From contig OX457042.1 in assembly GCA_949752735.1 (NCBI GenBank), positions 61,675,894 to 61,739,893 of the forward strand: a stretch of DNA of 64,000 bases. The letters are read 5' to 3'. A program made the translations under genes and the position numbers. How positions within the stretch are numbered: the stretch's first letter is position 1; the number at the start of each line of letters is the position of its first letter. Shown piece after piece: positions 1 to 11,500 of the stretch. Source of the stretch: Lumbricus terrestris. Lineage: Eukaryota > Annelida > Clitellata > Crassiclitellata > Lumbricidae. The notes beneath the pieces are model-generated. The model was given only the letters and a program-made list of their open reading frames with translations, had not been told where the DNA came from and did no database searches.

Positions 1-1558
1 AAGCACTGGCTCACGGCTATCTCCATGGATACAAGAGAAGACCAATTAAAAAATGATATTACAATGGACTCTCAGCGAATATAAAGCGATGTTAAAAATG
101 GCAATTGCCGTATGTTAAGAAGCTCACCGAACGAGTGTCTTGTCGAAAGGATCTATGCAGAATGAATCACACAAATGATGGCATTGCCTCGTACCGTGAA
201 GAACAAAAGTAAACAACAGGTATGGCTTCAACTACCAGCCGGATCAAACTGGAGGGACACCATCAGCGCCGTGTCAACTGAGCAAACAACAGGAACGGCT
301 TCAACTACTAGCGGGCAAGACTAGAGGGGCACCATCACCGCGTCTACTGAGCAAACAACAGGTATGGCTTCAACTACCAGCAGGACAAGACTGGAGGGGC
401 ACCATCAGCGCCGTGCATACTGTGAACTTCAAGAATATTAGGTTTCAAAGAGATCTGGCCTAGGACTTTAGCCTCAAGTGCATGCCTATATAGCCTATAA
501 GACACTCTGTCTCACCAGGCACTCTAATTTACGGTATAAAATAGACCCTTGATGTTACTGAAGCGGGTTCCCTCCTCCTTCTTAACCAGGCTTGGGACTG
601 GCACGACAATTCGCTAGATGGTAAATATGTTATACGACCTGTTTAGGTTGAAGAACATGGCCAATTGCCGTGGCGGAGTTGCCTACTTTAAGGTCAATGA
701 TGTTATGCACTCGGTTGAGTTGTGAAGAACTCGCTTCGTATCGAAATCGACTATTCTCGACGGCGGCCAGAATATAAATGCTGAGAGCTGCTGTGCTTTT
801 GCGGGAGCCGTGTTAGGCTTAATATATTAAGTGTAATTACTCTATGTATTGGCTGTGTAGCATTCGGGTTAAGGTTAGGGTCAGTATTAGGGTTTGTTTA
901 GGCTATATAGCTTTTATAAAGTCCTCTCCCTTCCCCACAGAGCATCACCAGGCTCGGGCAGGTTAGGTTAGGGTTTACAAAAATAAACGTGAACACTCAG
1001 TTCAAAGCACTGGCTCACGGCTATCTCCATGGATACAAGAGAAGACCAATTAAAAAATGATATTACAATGGACTCTCAGCGAATATAAAGCGATGTTAAA
1101 AATGGCAATTGCCGTATGTTAAGAAGCTCACCGAACGAGTGTCTTGTCGAAAGGATCTATGCAGAATGAATCACACAAATGATGGCATTGCCTCGTACCG
1201 TGAAGAACAAAAGTAAACAACAGGTATGGCTTCAACTACCAGCCGGATCAAACTGGAGGGACACCATCAGCGCCGTGTCAACTGAGCAAACAACAGGAAC
1301 GGCTTCAACTACTAGCGGGCAAGACTAGAGGGGCACCATCACCGCGTCTACTGAGCAAACAACAGGTATGGCTTCAACTACCAGCAGGACAAGACTGGAG
1401 GGGCACCATCAGCGCCGTGCATACTGTGAACTTCAAGAATATTAGGTTTCAAAGAGATCTGGCCTAGGACTTTAGCCTCAAGTGCATGCCTATATAGCCT
1501 ATAAGACACTCTGTCTCACCAGGCACTCTAATTTACGGTATAAAATAGACCCTTGATG
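1..1558 (-). repeat. A1 telomeric satellite, 1004-bp unit, one near-complete and one truncated copy
   Basis: The same sequence recurs with a period of 1004 bp (the GGGTTTAC junction would fall at -33 and is seen at 971). The first unit lacks only about 33 bases at the window edge. The second stops at about 1558, inside a stretch that in intact copies continues with ACTGAAGCGGG, and runs straight into TTAGGG repeats. The strand is given in the sense of the ribozyme. Each unit holds three internal sub-repeats of about 70 bp starting CAACAGG (214, 287, 356 in unit 1), a twister-type ribozyme core, a 5' terminal box (AGGCTCGGGC on +, 950-959) and a 3' terminal box (GCACTGGCTCA on +, 1007-1017). 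No credible protein gene. Confidence 0.9.
570..681 (-). ncRNA. Twister-type ribozyme core in A1 unit
   Basis: Read on the minus strand: CAA, P2 5' strand CUCC, GCC, a P3 hairpin (ACGGCAAUU pairing with AAUUGUCGU), GCCAG, L4 UCCCAAGC, CUGG, then GGAG (P2 3' strand) and GAGGG. This is the conserved order of the twister self-cleaving ribozyme family, known in plants, animals and bacteria. Two deviations: the base before the AA is C instead of U, and P1 is weak (only GG/CC after a two-base AA bulge). Activity is therefore less certain than in the D and E arrays. The second unit of this array is truncated before the core. Confidence 0.75.
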
Positions 1559-1703
1559 TTAGGGTTAGGGTTAGGGTTAGGGTTAGGGTTAGGGTTAGGG
1601 TTAGGGTTAGGGTTAGGGTTAGGGTTAGGGTTAGGGTTAGGGTTAGGGTTAGGGTTAGGGTTAGGGTTAGGGTTAGGGTTAGGGTTAGGGTTAGGTTTTA
1701 GGG
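1559..1703 (+). repeat. Telomeric repeat tract (TTAGGG)n, tract 1
   Basis: About 23 uninterrupted TTAGGG units, ending in a degenerate TTAGGTTTTAGGG. The left border joins a truncated A1 unit with the bases TTA shared between satellite and telomeric repeat. The right border joins remnant F. Confidence 0.97.
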
Positions 1704-1879
1704 TAAAAAATATAAAAGTGACACTCAGTCAAAGCACTGGCTCACGGCTTATCACCTGAATACCTGAGAGGACCAGCAAAAAATGAAGAGATAAAAGTAG
1801 CCATGGTCATTACCGAAGTTCGAGATCCGTCTCCCCCCGGTAATGAAGAAGTCCTCCCCATTCCCCTTGAGTCTGACCG
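1704..1879 (-). repeat. Remnant F: 3'-terminal piece of a divergent A-like satellite unit
   Basis: About 176 bp starting TAAAAAATATAAAAGTG and containing CACTCAGTC and GCACTGGCTCACGGC (box at 1734-1744), which match the beginning of A units (AACACTCAGTTC, then GCACTGGCTCACGGC) at the same distance from the telomeric repeats. The rest has diverged. It ends abruptly at GTCTGACC next to TTAGGG repeats and does not reach the position of the ribozyme core. It is read as a 5'-truncated (in transcript sense) single insertion of another satellite family. Confidence 0.7.
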
Positions 1880-1898
1880 TTAGGGTTAGGGTTAGGTT
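1880..1898 (+). repeat. Short telomeric tract between F and B
   Basis: About three telomeric repeats between truncated remnant F and the first B unit; the last one is degenerate (GGTTAGGTTT) and forms the normal B-unit junction. Confidence 0.85.
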
Positions 1899-4800
1899 TA
1901 GAGTAAGGGTAAGTTGCACGGGCTCAAGCGGCTTTGGAGACTTGGACAGTGCACCCGCCGAGGTAAGTTTTCCGGTCGATTATAATGGTCTGTTTTCAGT
2001 GTCTCGATGAAATGTTCAAATTAGTGTGGCCAGCTTTGAAGGTGGGTTTTTCTTTCGTTATGTAGCTCCTGTGTGTTGTTTCTTTCTCATGTTCTTTTTT
2101 GAGTTTCAGCAGATGGTAGAAGAGTTATCGTCACCAGTCGTTTCAGCGTAGGCCTTTGCAGAGACCGAGAAGAAGGCGGCGGGGGTGGAGGCAGAGATGG
2201 AGACAGGGCTGCAATGGAGGCAGAGGCGGAGGCTGCGGTGAAGGCGAGGCGGGGGCGGATGCAGAGACGTAGGCAGAGGGGAATCGAATCCCCGTCTCTC
2301 CTCTCTGTCTGTGTGCGGCGGCCATGTGCTTTCCACGGTGGGCGGTATTGGAGCGTCGGTCGATAGTGTCAGTTTTTTGAACTTCTATAGCGTCGGTTTG
2401 CGTCGTGGAAATGGTGTTCTGGAACTTCTATAGCGCCTTTGCGTTTTCTATAGCGTCGGTTTGCGTCGTGGAACTGGTGTTCTGGAACTTCTATAGCGCC
2501 TTTGCGTTTTGAGACGGGCGAGTTGTTGCTTATATAGCGCCGTTGCGGTGTAAGACAGGCGAATTTTGACTCACATATTGGTGTTGTCGGTCACCCTCCT
2601 CCTTCTTTTCCAGGCTTGGGACTGGCACGAGCAGTTGTTGGCGTCGAGGCGGAGTTGCCTTCGGTTAAGGTCAGTTGTTTGACTTCTGTGGCGGATTCTG
2701 GTGACCGCAGACATGTGTAGGTTATCGACCGACTGTGTCGAAGTAAGCTGCCATAGCGTTTTTGCGTAGTGGTAATGACCGAGTGCAGACATGTTTCGAC
2801 GACCGGTTTCTTCGAAGACTTCGATTGAACTGAGCTTCTTTGCGTAGTGGCAGAGTGGTGTACGGCGCACTCATCCCTCCTCTCCAAGAGCACACGAGGC
2901 GCAGGCTAGGTTAGGTTTAGAGTAAGGGTAAGTTGCACGGGCTCAAGCGGCTTTGGAGACTTGGACAGTGCACCCGCCGAGGTAAGTTTTCCGGTCGATT
3001 ATAATGGTCTGTTTTCAGTGTCTCGATGAAATGTTCAAATTAGTGTGGCCAGCTTTGAAGGTGGGTTTTTCTTTCGTTATGTAGCTCCTGTGTGTTGTTT
3101 CTTTCTCATGTTCTTTTTTGAGTTTCAGCAGATGGTAGAAGAGTTATCGTCACCAGTCGTTTCAGCGTAGGCCTTTGCAGAGACCGAGAAGAAGGCGGCG
3201 GGGGTGGAGGCAGAGATGGAGACAGGGCTGCAATGGAGGCAGAGGCGGAGGCTGCGGTGAAGGCGAGGCGGGGGCGGATGCAGAGACGTAGGCAGAGGGG
3301 AATCGAATCCCCGTCTCTCCTCTCTGCCTGTGTGCGGCGGCCATGTGCTTTCCACGGTGGGCGGTATTGGAGCGTCGGTCGATAGTGTCAGTTTTTTGAA
3401 CTTCTATAGCGTCGGTTTGCGTCGTGGAAATGGTGTTCTGGAACTTCTATAGCGCCTTTGCGTTTTCTATAGCGTCGGTTTGCGTCGTGGAACTGGTGTT
3501 CTGGAACTTCTATAGCGCCTTTGCGTTTTGAGACGGGCGAGTTGTTGCTTATATAGCGCCGTTGCGGTGTAAGACAGGCGAATTTTGACTCACATATTGG
3601 TGTTGTCGGTCACCCTCCTCCTTCTTTTCCAGGCTTGGGACTGGCACGAGCAGTTGTTGGCGTCGAGGCGGAGTTGCCTTCGGTTGAGGTCAGTTGTTTG
3701 ACTTCTGTGGCGGATTCTGGTGACCGCAGACATGTGTAGGTTATCGACCGACTGTGTCGAAGTAAGCTGCCATAGCGTTTTTGCGTAGTGGTAATGACCG
3801 AGTGCAGACATGTTTCGACGACCGGTTTCTTCGAAGACTTCGATTGAACTGAGCTTCTTTGCGTAGTGGCAGAGTGGTGTACGGCGCACTCATCCCTCCT
3901 CTCCAAGAGCACACGAGGCGCAGGCTAGGTTAGGTTTAGAGTAAGGGTAAGTTGCACGGGCTCAAGCGGCTTTGGAGACTTGGACAGTGCACCCGCCGAG
4001 GTAAGTTTTCCGGTCGATTATAATGGTCTGTTTTCAGTGTTTCGATGAAATGTTCAAATTAGTGTGGCCAGCTTTGAAGGTGGGTTTTTCTTTCGTTATG
4101 TAGCTCCTGTGTGTTGTTTCTTTCTCATGTTCTTTTTTGAGTTTCAGCAGATGGTAGAAGAGTTATCGTCACCAGTCGTTTCAGCGTAGGCCTTTGCAGA
4201 GACCGAGAAGAAGGCGGCGGGGGTGGAGGCAGAGATGGAGACAGGGCTGCAATGGAGGCAGAGGCGGAGGCTGCGGTGAAGGCGAGGCGGGGGCGGATGC
4301 AGAGACGTAGGCAGAGGGGAATCGAATCCCCGTCTCTCCTCTCTGTCTGTGTGCGGCGGCCATGTGCTTTCCACGGTGGGCGGTATTGGAGCGTCGGTCG
4401 ATAGTGTCAGTTTTTTGAACTTCTATAGCGTCGGTTTGCGTCGTGGAAATGGTGTTCTGGAACTTCTATAGCGCCTTTGCGTTTTCTATAGCGTCGGTTT
4501 GCGTCGTGGAACTGGTGTTCTGGAACTTCTATAGCGCCTTTGCGTTTTGAGACGGGCGAGTTGTTGCTTATATAGCGCCGTTGCGGTGTAAGACAGGCGA
4601 ATTTTGACTCACATATTGGTGTTGTCGGTCACCCTCCTCCTTCTTTTCCAGGCTTGGGACTGGCACGAGCAGTTGTTGGCGTCGAGGCGGAGTTGCCTTC
4701 GGTTAAGGTCAGTTGTTTGACTTCTGTGGCGGATTCTGGTGACCGCAGACATGTGTAGGTTATCGACCGACTGTGTCGAAGTAAGCTGCCATAGCGTTTT

Positions 4801-5381
4801 TGCGTAGTGGTAATGACCGAGTGCAGACATGTTTCGACGACCGGTTTCTTCGAAGACTTCGATTGAACTGAGCTTCTTTGCGTAGTGGCAGAGTGGTGTA
4901 CGGCGCACTCATCCCTCCTCTCCAAGAGCACACGAGGCGCAGGCTAGGTTAGGTTTAGAGTAAGGGTAAGTTGCACGGGCTCAAGCGGCTTTGGAGACTT
5001 GGACAGTGCACCCGCCGAGGTAAGTTTTCCGGTCGATTATAATGGTCTGTTTTCAGTGTCTCGATGAAATGTTCAAATTAGTGTGGCCAGCTTTGAAGGT
5101 GGGTTTTTCTTTCGTTATGTAGCTCCTGTGTGTTGTTTCTTTCTCATGTTCTTTTTTGAGTTTCAGCAGATGGTAGAAGAGTTATCGTCACCAGTCGTTT
5201 CAGCGTAGGCCTTTGCAGAGACCGAGAAGAAGGCGGCGGGGGTGGAGGCAGAGATGGAGACAGGGCTGCAATGGAGGCAGAGGCGGAGGCTGCGGTGAAG
5301 GCGAGGCGGGGGCGGATGCAGAGACGTAGGCAGAGGGGAATCGAATCCCCGTCTCTCCTCTCTGTCTGTGTGCGGCGGCCA
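1891..5381 (-). repeat. B telomeric satellite, 1019-bp unit, three complete copies and one truncated copy
   Basis: Units start at 1891, 2910, 3929 and 4948 (period 1019). The fourth stops at 5381 and passes directly into TTAGGG repeats. Copies differ by only a few substitutions. B differs from A, C, D and E in most of its length but shares the ribozyme core (2594-2657 in unit 1) and terminal boxes, with a variant 3' box GCACGGGCTCA (1916-1926) instead of GCACTGGCTCA. It contains a direct repeat of about 63 bp around CTATAGCGTCGG (2385 and 2448). Short minus-strand open frames of 60-100 codons recur in each unit only because the units are nearly identical; there is no evidence that they are genes. 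Confidence 0.92.
2594..2657 (-). ncRNA. Twister-type ribozyme core in B unit (repeated at +1019)
   Basis: Minus strand: CAA, CUCC, GCC, a short P3 (UCGA against UCGU, three pairs), GCCAG, UCCCAAGC, CUGG, GGAG, GAGGG. The core is the shortest in the window because P3 is short; P3 is the variable part of twister ribozymes. As in A and C the base before AA is C, and P1 is weak. Copies are also at about 3613 and 4632; the fourth unit is truncated before the core. Confidence 0.72.
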
Positions 5382-5555
5382 TTAGGGTTAGGGTTAGGGT
5401 TAGGGTTAGGGTTAGGGTTAGGGTTAGGGTTAGGGTTAGGGTTAGGGTTAGGGTTAGGGTTAGGGTTAGGGTTAGGGTTAGGGTTAGGGTTAGGGTTAGG
5501 GTTAGGGTTAGGGTTAGAATTAGGGTTAGGGTTAGGGTTAGGTTTAGGTTAGGGT
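5382..5555 (+). repeat. Telomeric repeat tract (TTAGGG)n, tract 2
   Basis: About 28 units with degenerate repeats near the right end (TTAGAATTAGGG around 5515, GGTTTAGG around 5541). It caps the truncated fourth B unit, with a T shared at the junction, and leads into the first A2 unit. Confidence 0.97.
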
Positions 5556-8500
5556 TTACAAAAATAAACGTGAACACTCAGTTCAAAGCACTGGCTCACG
5601 GCTATCTCCATGGATACAAGAGAAGACCTTAAAATATGATATTATAATGGACTCTCAGCAGATAGAAAACGATGTTACAATTGGCCATTGCCGTATGTTA
5701 AGAAGCACAACCGAACGAGTGTCTTGTCGAAAAGGTCTATGCAGAATGGAGAAACAAATGATGGTATTGCCTCGTACCGTGAAGAACACAAGCAAACAAC
5801 AGGTATGGCTTCAACTACCAGCCGGATCAAACTGGAGGGACACCAGCGCCGTGTCTACTGAGCAAACAACAGGTATGGCTTCAACTACTAGCGGACAAGA
5901 CTAGAGGGACACCATCAGCGCCGTGTCTACTGAGAAAACAACAGGTATGGCTTCAACTACCAGCAGGAAAAGACTGGAGGGACACCATCAGCGCCGTGCA
6001 TACTGTGAACTTCAAGAATTGAAGGTTTCAAAGAGATCTGGCCTAGGACTATAGCCTCAAATGCATGCCTAGATGGCCTATAAGACACTCTATATCACCA
6101 GGCACTCTAATTTACGGTAAAAAATAGACCCTTGATGTTACTGAAGCGGGTTCCCTCCTCCTTAACCAGGCTTGGGACTGGCACGACAATTAGCTAGATG
6201 GAAAATATGTTATACGACCTGATTAGGTTGAAGAACATGGCCAACTGCCGTGGCGGAGTTGCCTACTTTAAGGTCAATGATGTTACTCACACGGTATCGT
6301 TGTAAAGAACTCGCTTCGTATCGAAATCGACTATTCTCGACGGCGGCCAGACTGTAAATGCTGAGAGCTGCGCTTTTGCGGGAGTCATGTGACAGCTGCG
6401 CTTTTGCGGGAGTCATGTGACTGTTAGGCTTAATATATTAAACGTTATTCTATGTATTGGCTGTGTAGCTTTCGGGTTAAGGTTAGGGTCAGTATTAGGG
6501 TTTGTACAGGCTATATAGCTTTTATAAAGTCCTCTCCCTTCCCCACAGAGCATCACCAGGCTCGGGCAGGTTAGGTTAGGGTTTACAAAAATAAACGTGA
6601 ACACTCAGTTCAAAGCACTGGCTCACGGCTATCTCCATGGATACAAGAGAAGACCTTAAAATATGATATTATAATGGACTCTCAGCAGATAGAAAACGAT
6701 GTTACAATTGGCCATTGCCGTATGTTAAGAAGCACAACCGAACGAGTGTCTTGTCGAAAAGGTCTATGCAGAATGGAGAAACAAATGATGGTATTGCCTC
6801 GTACCGTGAAGAACACAAGCAAACAACAGGTATGGCTTCAACTACCAGCCGGATCAAACTGGAGGGACACCAGCGCCGTGTCTACTGAGCAAACAACAGG
6901 TATGGCTTCAACTACTAGCGGACAAGACTAGAGGGACACCATCAGCGCCGTGTCTACTGAGAAAACAACAGGTATGGCTTCAACTACCAGCAGGAAAAGA
7001 CTGGAGGGACACCATCAGCGCCGTGCATACTGTGAACTTCAAGAATTGAAGGTTTCAAAGAGATCTGGCCTAGGACTATAGCCTCAAATGCATGCCTAGA
7101 TGGCCTATAAGACACTCTATATCACCAGGCACTCTAATTTACGGTAAAAAATAGACCCTTGATGTTACTGAAGCGGGTTCCCTCCTCCTTAACCAGGCTT
7201 GGGACTGGCACGACAATTAGCTAGATGGAAAATATGTTATACGACCTGATTAGGTTGAAGAACATGGCCAACTGCCGTGGCGGAGTTGCCTACTTTAAGG
7301 TCAATGATGTTACTCACACGGTATCGTTGTAAAGAACTCGCTTCGTAAAGAAATCGACTATTCTCGACGGCGGCCAGACTGTAAATGCTGAGAGCTGCGC
7401 TTTTGCGGGAGTCATGTGACAGCTGCGCTTTTGCGGGAGTCATGTGACTGTTAGGCTTAATATATTAAACGTTATTCTATGTATTGGCTGTGTAGCTTTC
7501 GGGTTAAGGTTAGGGTCAGTATTAGGGTTTGTACAGGCTATATAGCTTTTATAAAGTCCTCTCCCTTCCCCACAGAGCATCACCAGGCTCGGGCAGGTTA
7601 GGTTAGGGTTTACAAAAATAAACGTGAACACTCAGTTCAAAGCACTGGCTCACGGCTATCTCCATGGATACAAGAGAAGACCTTAAAATATGATATTATA
7701 ATGGACTCTCAGCAGATAGAAAACGATGTTACAATTGGCCATTGCCGTATGTTAAGAAGCACAACCGAACGAGTGTCTTGTCGAAAAGGTCTATGCAGAA
7801 TGGAGAAACAAATGATGGTATTGCCTCGTACCGTGAAGAACACAAGCAAACAACAGGTATGGCTTCAACTACCAGCCGGATCAAACTGGAGGGACACCAG
7901 CGCCGTGTCTACTGAGCAAACAACAGGTATGGCTTCAACTACTAGCGGACAAGACTAGAGGGACACCATCAGCGCCGTGTCTACTGAGAAAACAACAGGT
8001 ATGGCTTCAACTACCAGCAGGAAAAGACTGGAGGGACACCATCAGCGCCGTGCATACTGTGAACTTCAAGAATTGAAGGTTTCAAAGAGATCTGGCCTAG
8101 GACTATAGCCTCAAATGCATGCCTAGATGGCCTATAAGACACTCTATATCACCAGGCACTCTAATTTACGGTAAAAAATAGACCCTTGATGTTACTGAAG
8201 CGGGTTCCCTCCTCCTTAACCAGGCTTGGGACTGGCACGACAATTAGCTAGATGGAAAATATGTTATACGACCTGATTAGGTTGAAGAACATGGCCAACT
8301 GCCGTGGCGGAGTTGCCTACTTTAAGGTCAATGATGTTACTCACACGGTATCGTTGTAAAGAACTCGCTTCGTATCGAAATCGACTATTCTCGACGGCGG
8401 CCAGACTGTAAATGCTGAGAGCTGCGCTTTTGCGGGAGTCATGTGACAGCTGCGCTTTTGCGGGAGTCATGTGACTGTTAGGCTTAATATATTAAACGTT

Positions 8501-11500
8501 ATTCTATGTATTGGCTGTGTAGCTTTCGGGTTAAGGTTAGGGTCAGTATTAGGGTTTGTACAGGCTATATAGCTTTTATAAAGTCCTCTCCCTTCCCCAC
8601 AGAGCATCACCAGGCTCGGGCAGGTTAGGTTAGGGTTTACAAAAATAAACGTGAACACTCAGTTCAAAGCACTGGCTCACGGCTATCTCCATGGATACAA
8701 GAGAAGACCTTAAAATATGATATTATAATGGACTCTCAGCAGATAGAAAACGATGTTACAATTGGCCATTGCCGTATGTTAAGAAGCACAACCGAACGAG
8801 TGTCTTGTCGAAAAGGTCTATGCAGAATGGAGAAACAAATGATGGTATTGCCTCGTACCGTGAAGAACACAAGCAAACAACAGGTATGGCTTCAACTACC
8901 AGCCGGATCAAACTGGAGGGACACCAGCGCCGTGTCTACTGAGCAAACAACAGGTATGGCTTCAACTACTAGCGGACAAGACTAGAGGGACACCATCAGC
9001 GCCGTGTCTACTGAGAAAACAACAGGTATGGCTTCAACTACCAGCAGGAAAAGACTGGAGGGACACCATCAGCGCCGTGCATACTGTGAACTTCAAGAAT
9101 TGAAGGTTTCAAAGAGATCTGGCCTAGGACTATAGCCTCAAATGCATGCCTAGATGGCCTATAAGACACTCTATATCACCAGGCACTCTAATTTACGGTA
9201 AAAAATAGACCCTTGATGTTACTGAAGCGGGTTCCCTCCTCCTTAACCAGGCTTGGAACTGGCACGACAATTAGCTAGATGGAAAATATGTTATACGACC
9301 TGATTAGGTTGAAGAACATGGCCAACTGCCGTGGCGGAGTTGCCTACTTTAAGGTCAATGATGTTACTCACACGGTATCGTTGTAAAGAACTCGCTTCGT
9401 ATCGAAATCGACTATTCTCGACGGCGGCCAGACTGTAAATGCTGAGAGCTGCGCTTTTGCGGGAGTCATGTGACAGCTGCGCTTTTGCGGGAGTCATGTG
9501 ACTGTTAGGCTTAATATATTAAACGTTATTCTATGTATTGGCTGTGTAGCTTTCGGGTTAAGGTTAGGGTCAGTATTAGGGTTTGTACAGGCTATATAGC
9601 TTTTATAAAGTCCTCTCCCTTCCCCACAGAGCATCACCAGGCTCGGGCAGGTTAGGTTAGGGTTTACAAAAATAAACGTGAACACTCAGTTCAAAGCACT
9701 GGCTCACGGCTATCTCCATGGATACAAGAGAAGACCTTAAAATATGATATTATAATGGACTCTCAGCAGATAGAAAACGATGTTACAATTGGCCATTGCC
9801 GTATGTTAAGAAGCACAACCGAACGAGTGTCTTGTCGAAAAGGTCTATGCAGAATGGAGAAACAAATGATGGTATTGCCTCGTACCGTGAAGAACACAAG
9901 CAAACAACAGGTATGGCTTCAACTACCAGCCGGATCAAACTGGAGGGACACCAGCGCCGTGTCTACTGAGCAAACAACAGGTATGGCTTCAACTACTAGC
10001 GGACAAGACTAGAGGGACACCATCAGCGCCGTGTCTACTGAGAAAACAACAGGTATGGCTTCAACTACCAGCAGGAAAAGACTGGAGGGACACCATCAGC
10101 GCCGTGCATACTGTGAACTTCAAGAATTGAAGGTTTCAAAGAGATCTGGCCTAGGACTATAGCCTCAAATGCATGCCTAGATGGCCTATAAGACACTCTA
10201 TATCACCAGGCACTCTAATTTACGGTAAAAAATAGACCCTTGATGTTACTGAAGCGGGTTCCCTCCTCCTTAACCAGGCTTGGGACTGGCACGACAATTA
10301 GCTAGATGGAAAATATGTTATACGACCTGATTAGGTTGAAGAACATGGCCAACTGCCGTGGCGGAGTTGCCTACTTTAAGGTCAATGATGTTACTCACAC
10401 GGTATCGTTGTAAAGAACTCGCTTCGTATCGAAATCGACTATTCTCGACGGCGGCCAGACTGTAAATGCTGAGAGCTGCGCTTTTGCGGGAGTCATGTGA
10501 CAGCTGCGCTTTTGCGGGAGTCATGTGACTGTTAGGCTTAATATATTAAACGTTATTCTATGTATTGGCTGTGTAGCTTTCGGGTTAAGGTTAGGGTCAG
10601 TATTAGGGTTTGTACAGGCTATATAGCTTTTATAAAGTCCTCTCCCTTCCCCACAGAGCATCACCAGGCTCGGGCAGGTTAGGTTAGGGTTTACAAAAAT
10701 AAACGTGAACACTCAGTTCAAAGCACTGGCTCACGGCTATCTCCATGGATACAAGAGAAGACCTTAAAATATGATATTATAATGGACTCTCAGCAGATAG
10801 AAAACGATGTTACAATTGGCCATTGCCGTATGTTAAGAAGCACAACCGAACGAGTGTCTTGTCGAAAAGGTCTATGCAGAATGGAGAAACAAATGATGGT
10901 ATTGCCTCGTACCGTGAAGAACACAAGCAAACAACAGGTATGGCTTCAACTACCAGCCGGATCAAACTGGAGGGACACCAGCGCCGTGTCTACTGAGCAA
11001 ACAACAGGTATGGCTTCAACTACTAGCGGACAAGACTAGAGGGACACCATCAGCGCCGTGTCTACTGAGAAAACAACAGGTATGGCTTCAACTACCAGCA
11101 GGAAAAGACTGGAGGGACACCATCAGCGCCGTGCATACTGTGAACTTCAAGAATTGAAGGTTTCAAAGAGATCTGGCCTAGGACTATAGCCTCAAATGCA
11201 TGCCTAGATGGCCTATAAGACACTCTATATCACCAGGCACTCTAATTTACGGTAAAAAATAGACCCTTGATGTTACTGAAGCGGGTTCCCTCCTCCTTAA
11301 CCAGGCTTGGGACTGGCACGACAATTAGCTAGATGGAAAATATGTTATACGACCTGATTAGGTTGAAGAACATGGCCAACTGCCGTGGCGGAGTTGCCTA
11401 CTTTAAGGTCAATGATGTTACTCACACGGTATCGTTGTAAAGAACTCGCTTCGTATCGAAATCGACTATTCTCGACGGCGGCCAGACTGTAAATGCTGAG

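Noticed and set aside
1553..1759. Open frames through telomeric tracts (Gly-Leu, Leu-Thr or Arg-Val dipeptide repeats), also at 5200-5577, 14323-14625, 54672-55037 and 56327-56641
   Set aside because: They are translations of (TTAGGG)n, which has no stop codons in several frames; flanks come from satellite sequence.
2106..4931. Minus-strand ORFs of 60-100 codons in B units
   Set aside because: Low-complexity Pro/Ser composition, conserved only through unit identity; one set overlaps the ribozyme core.
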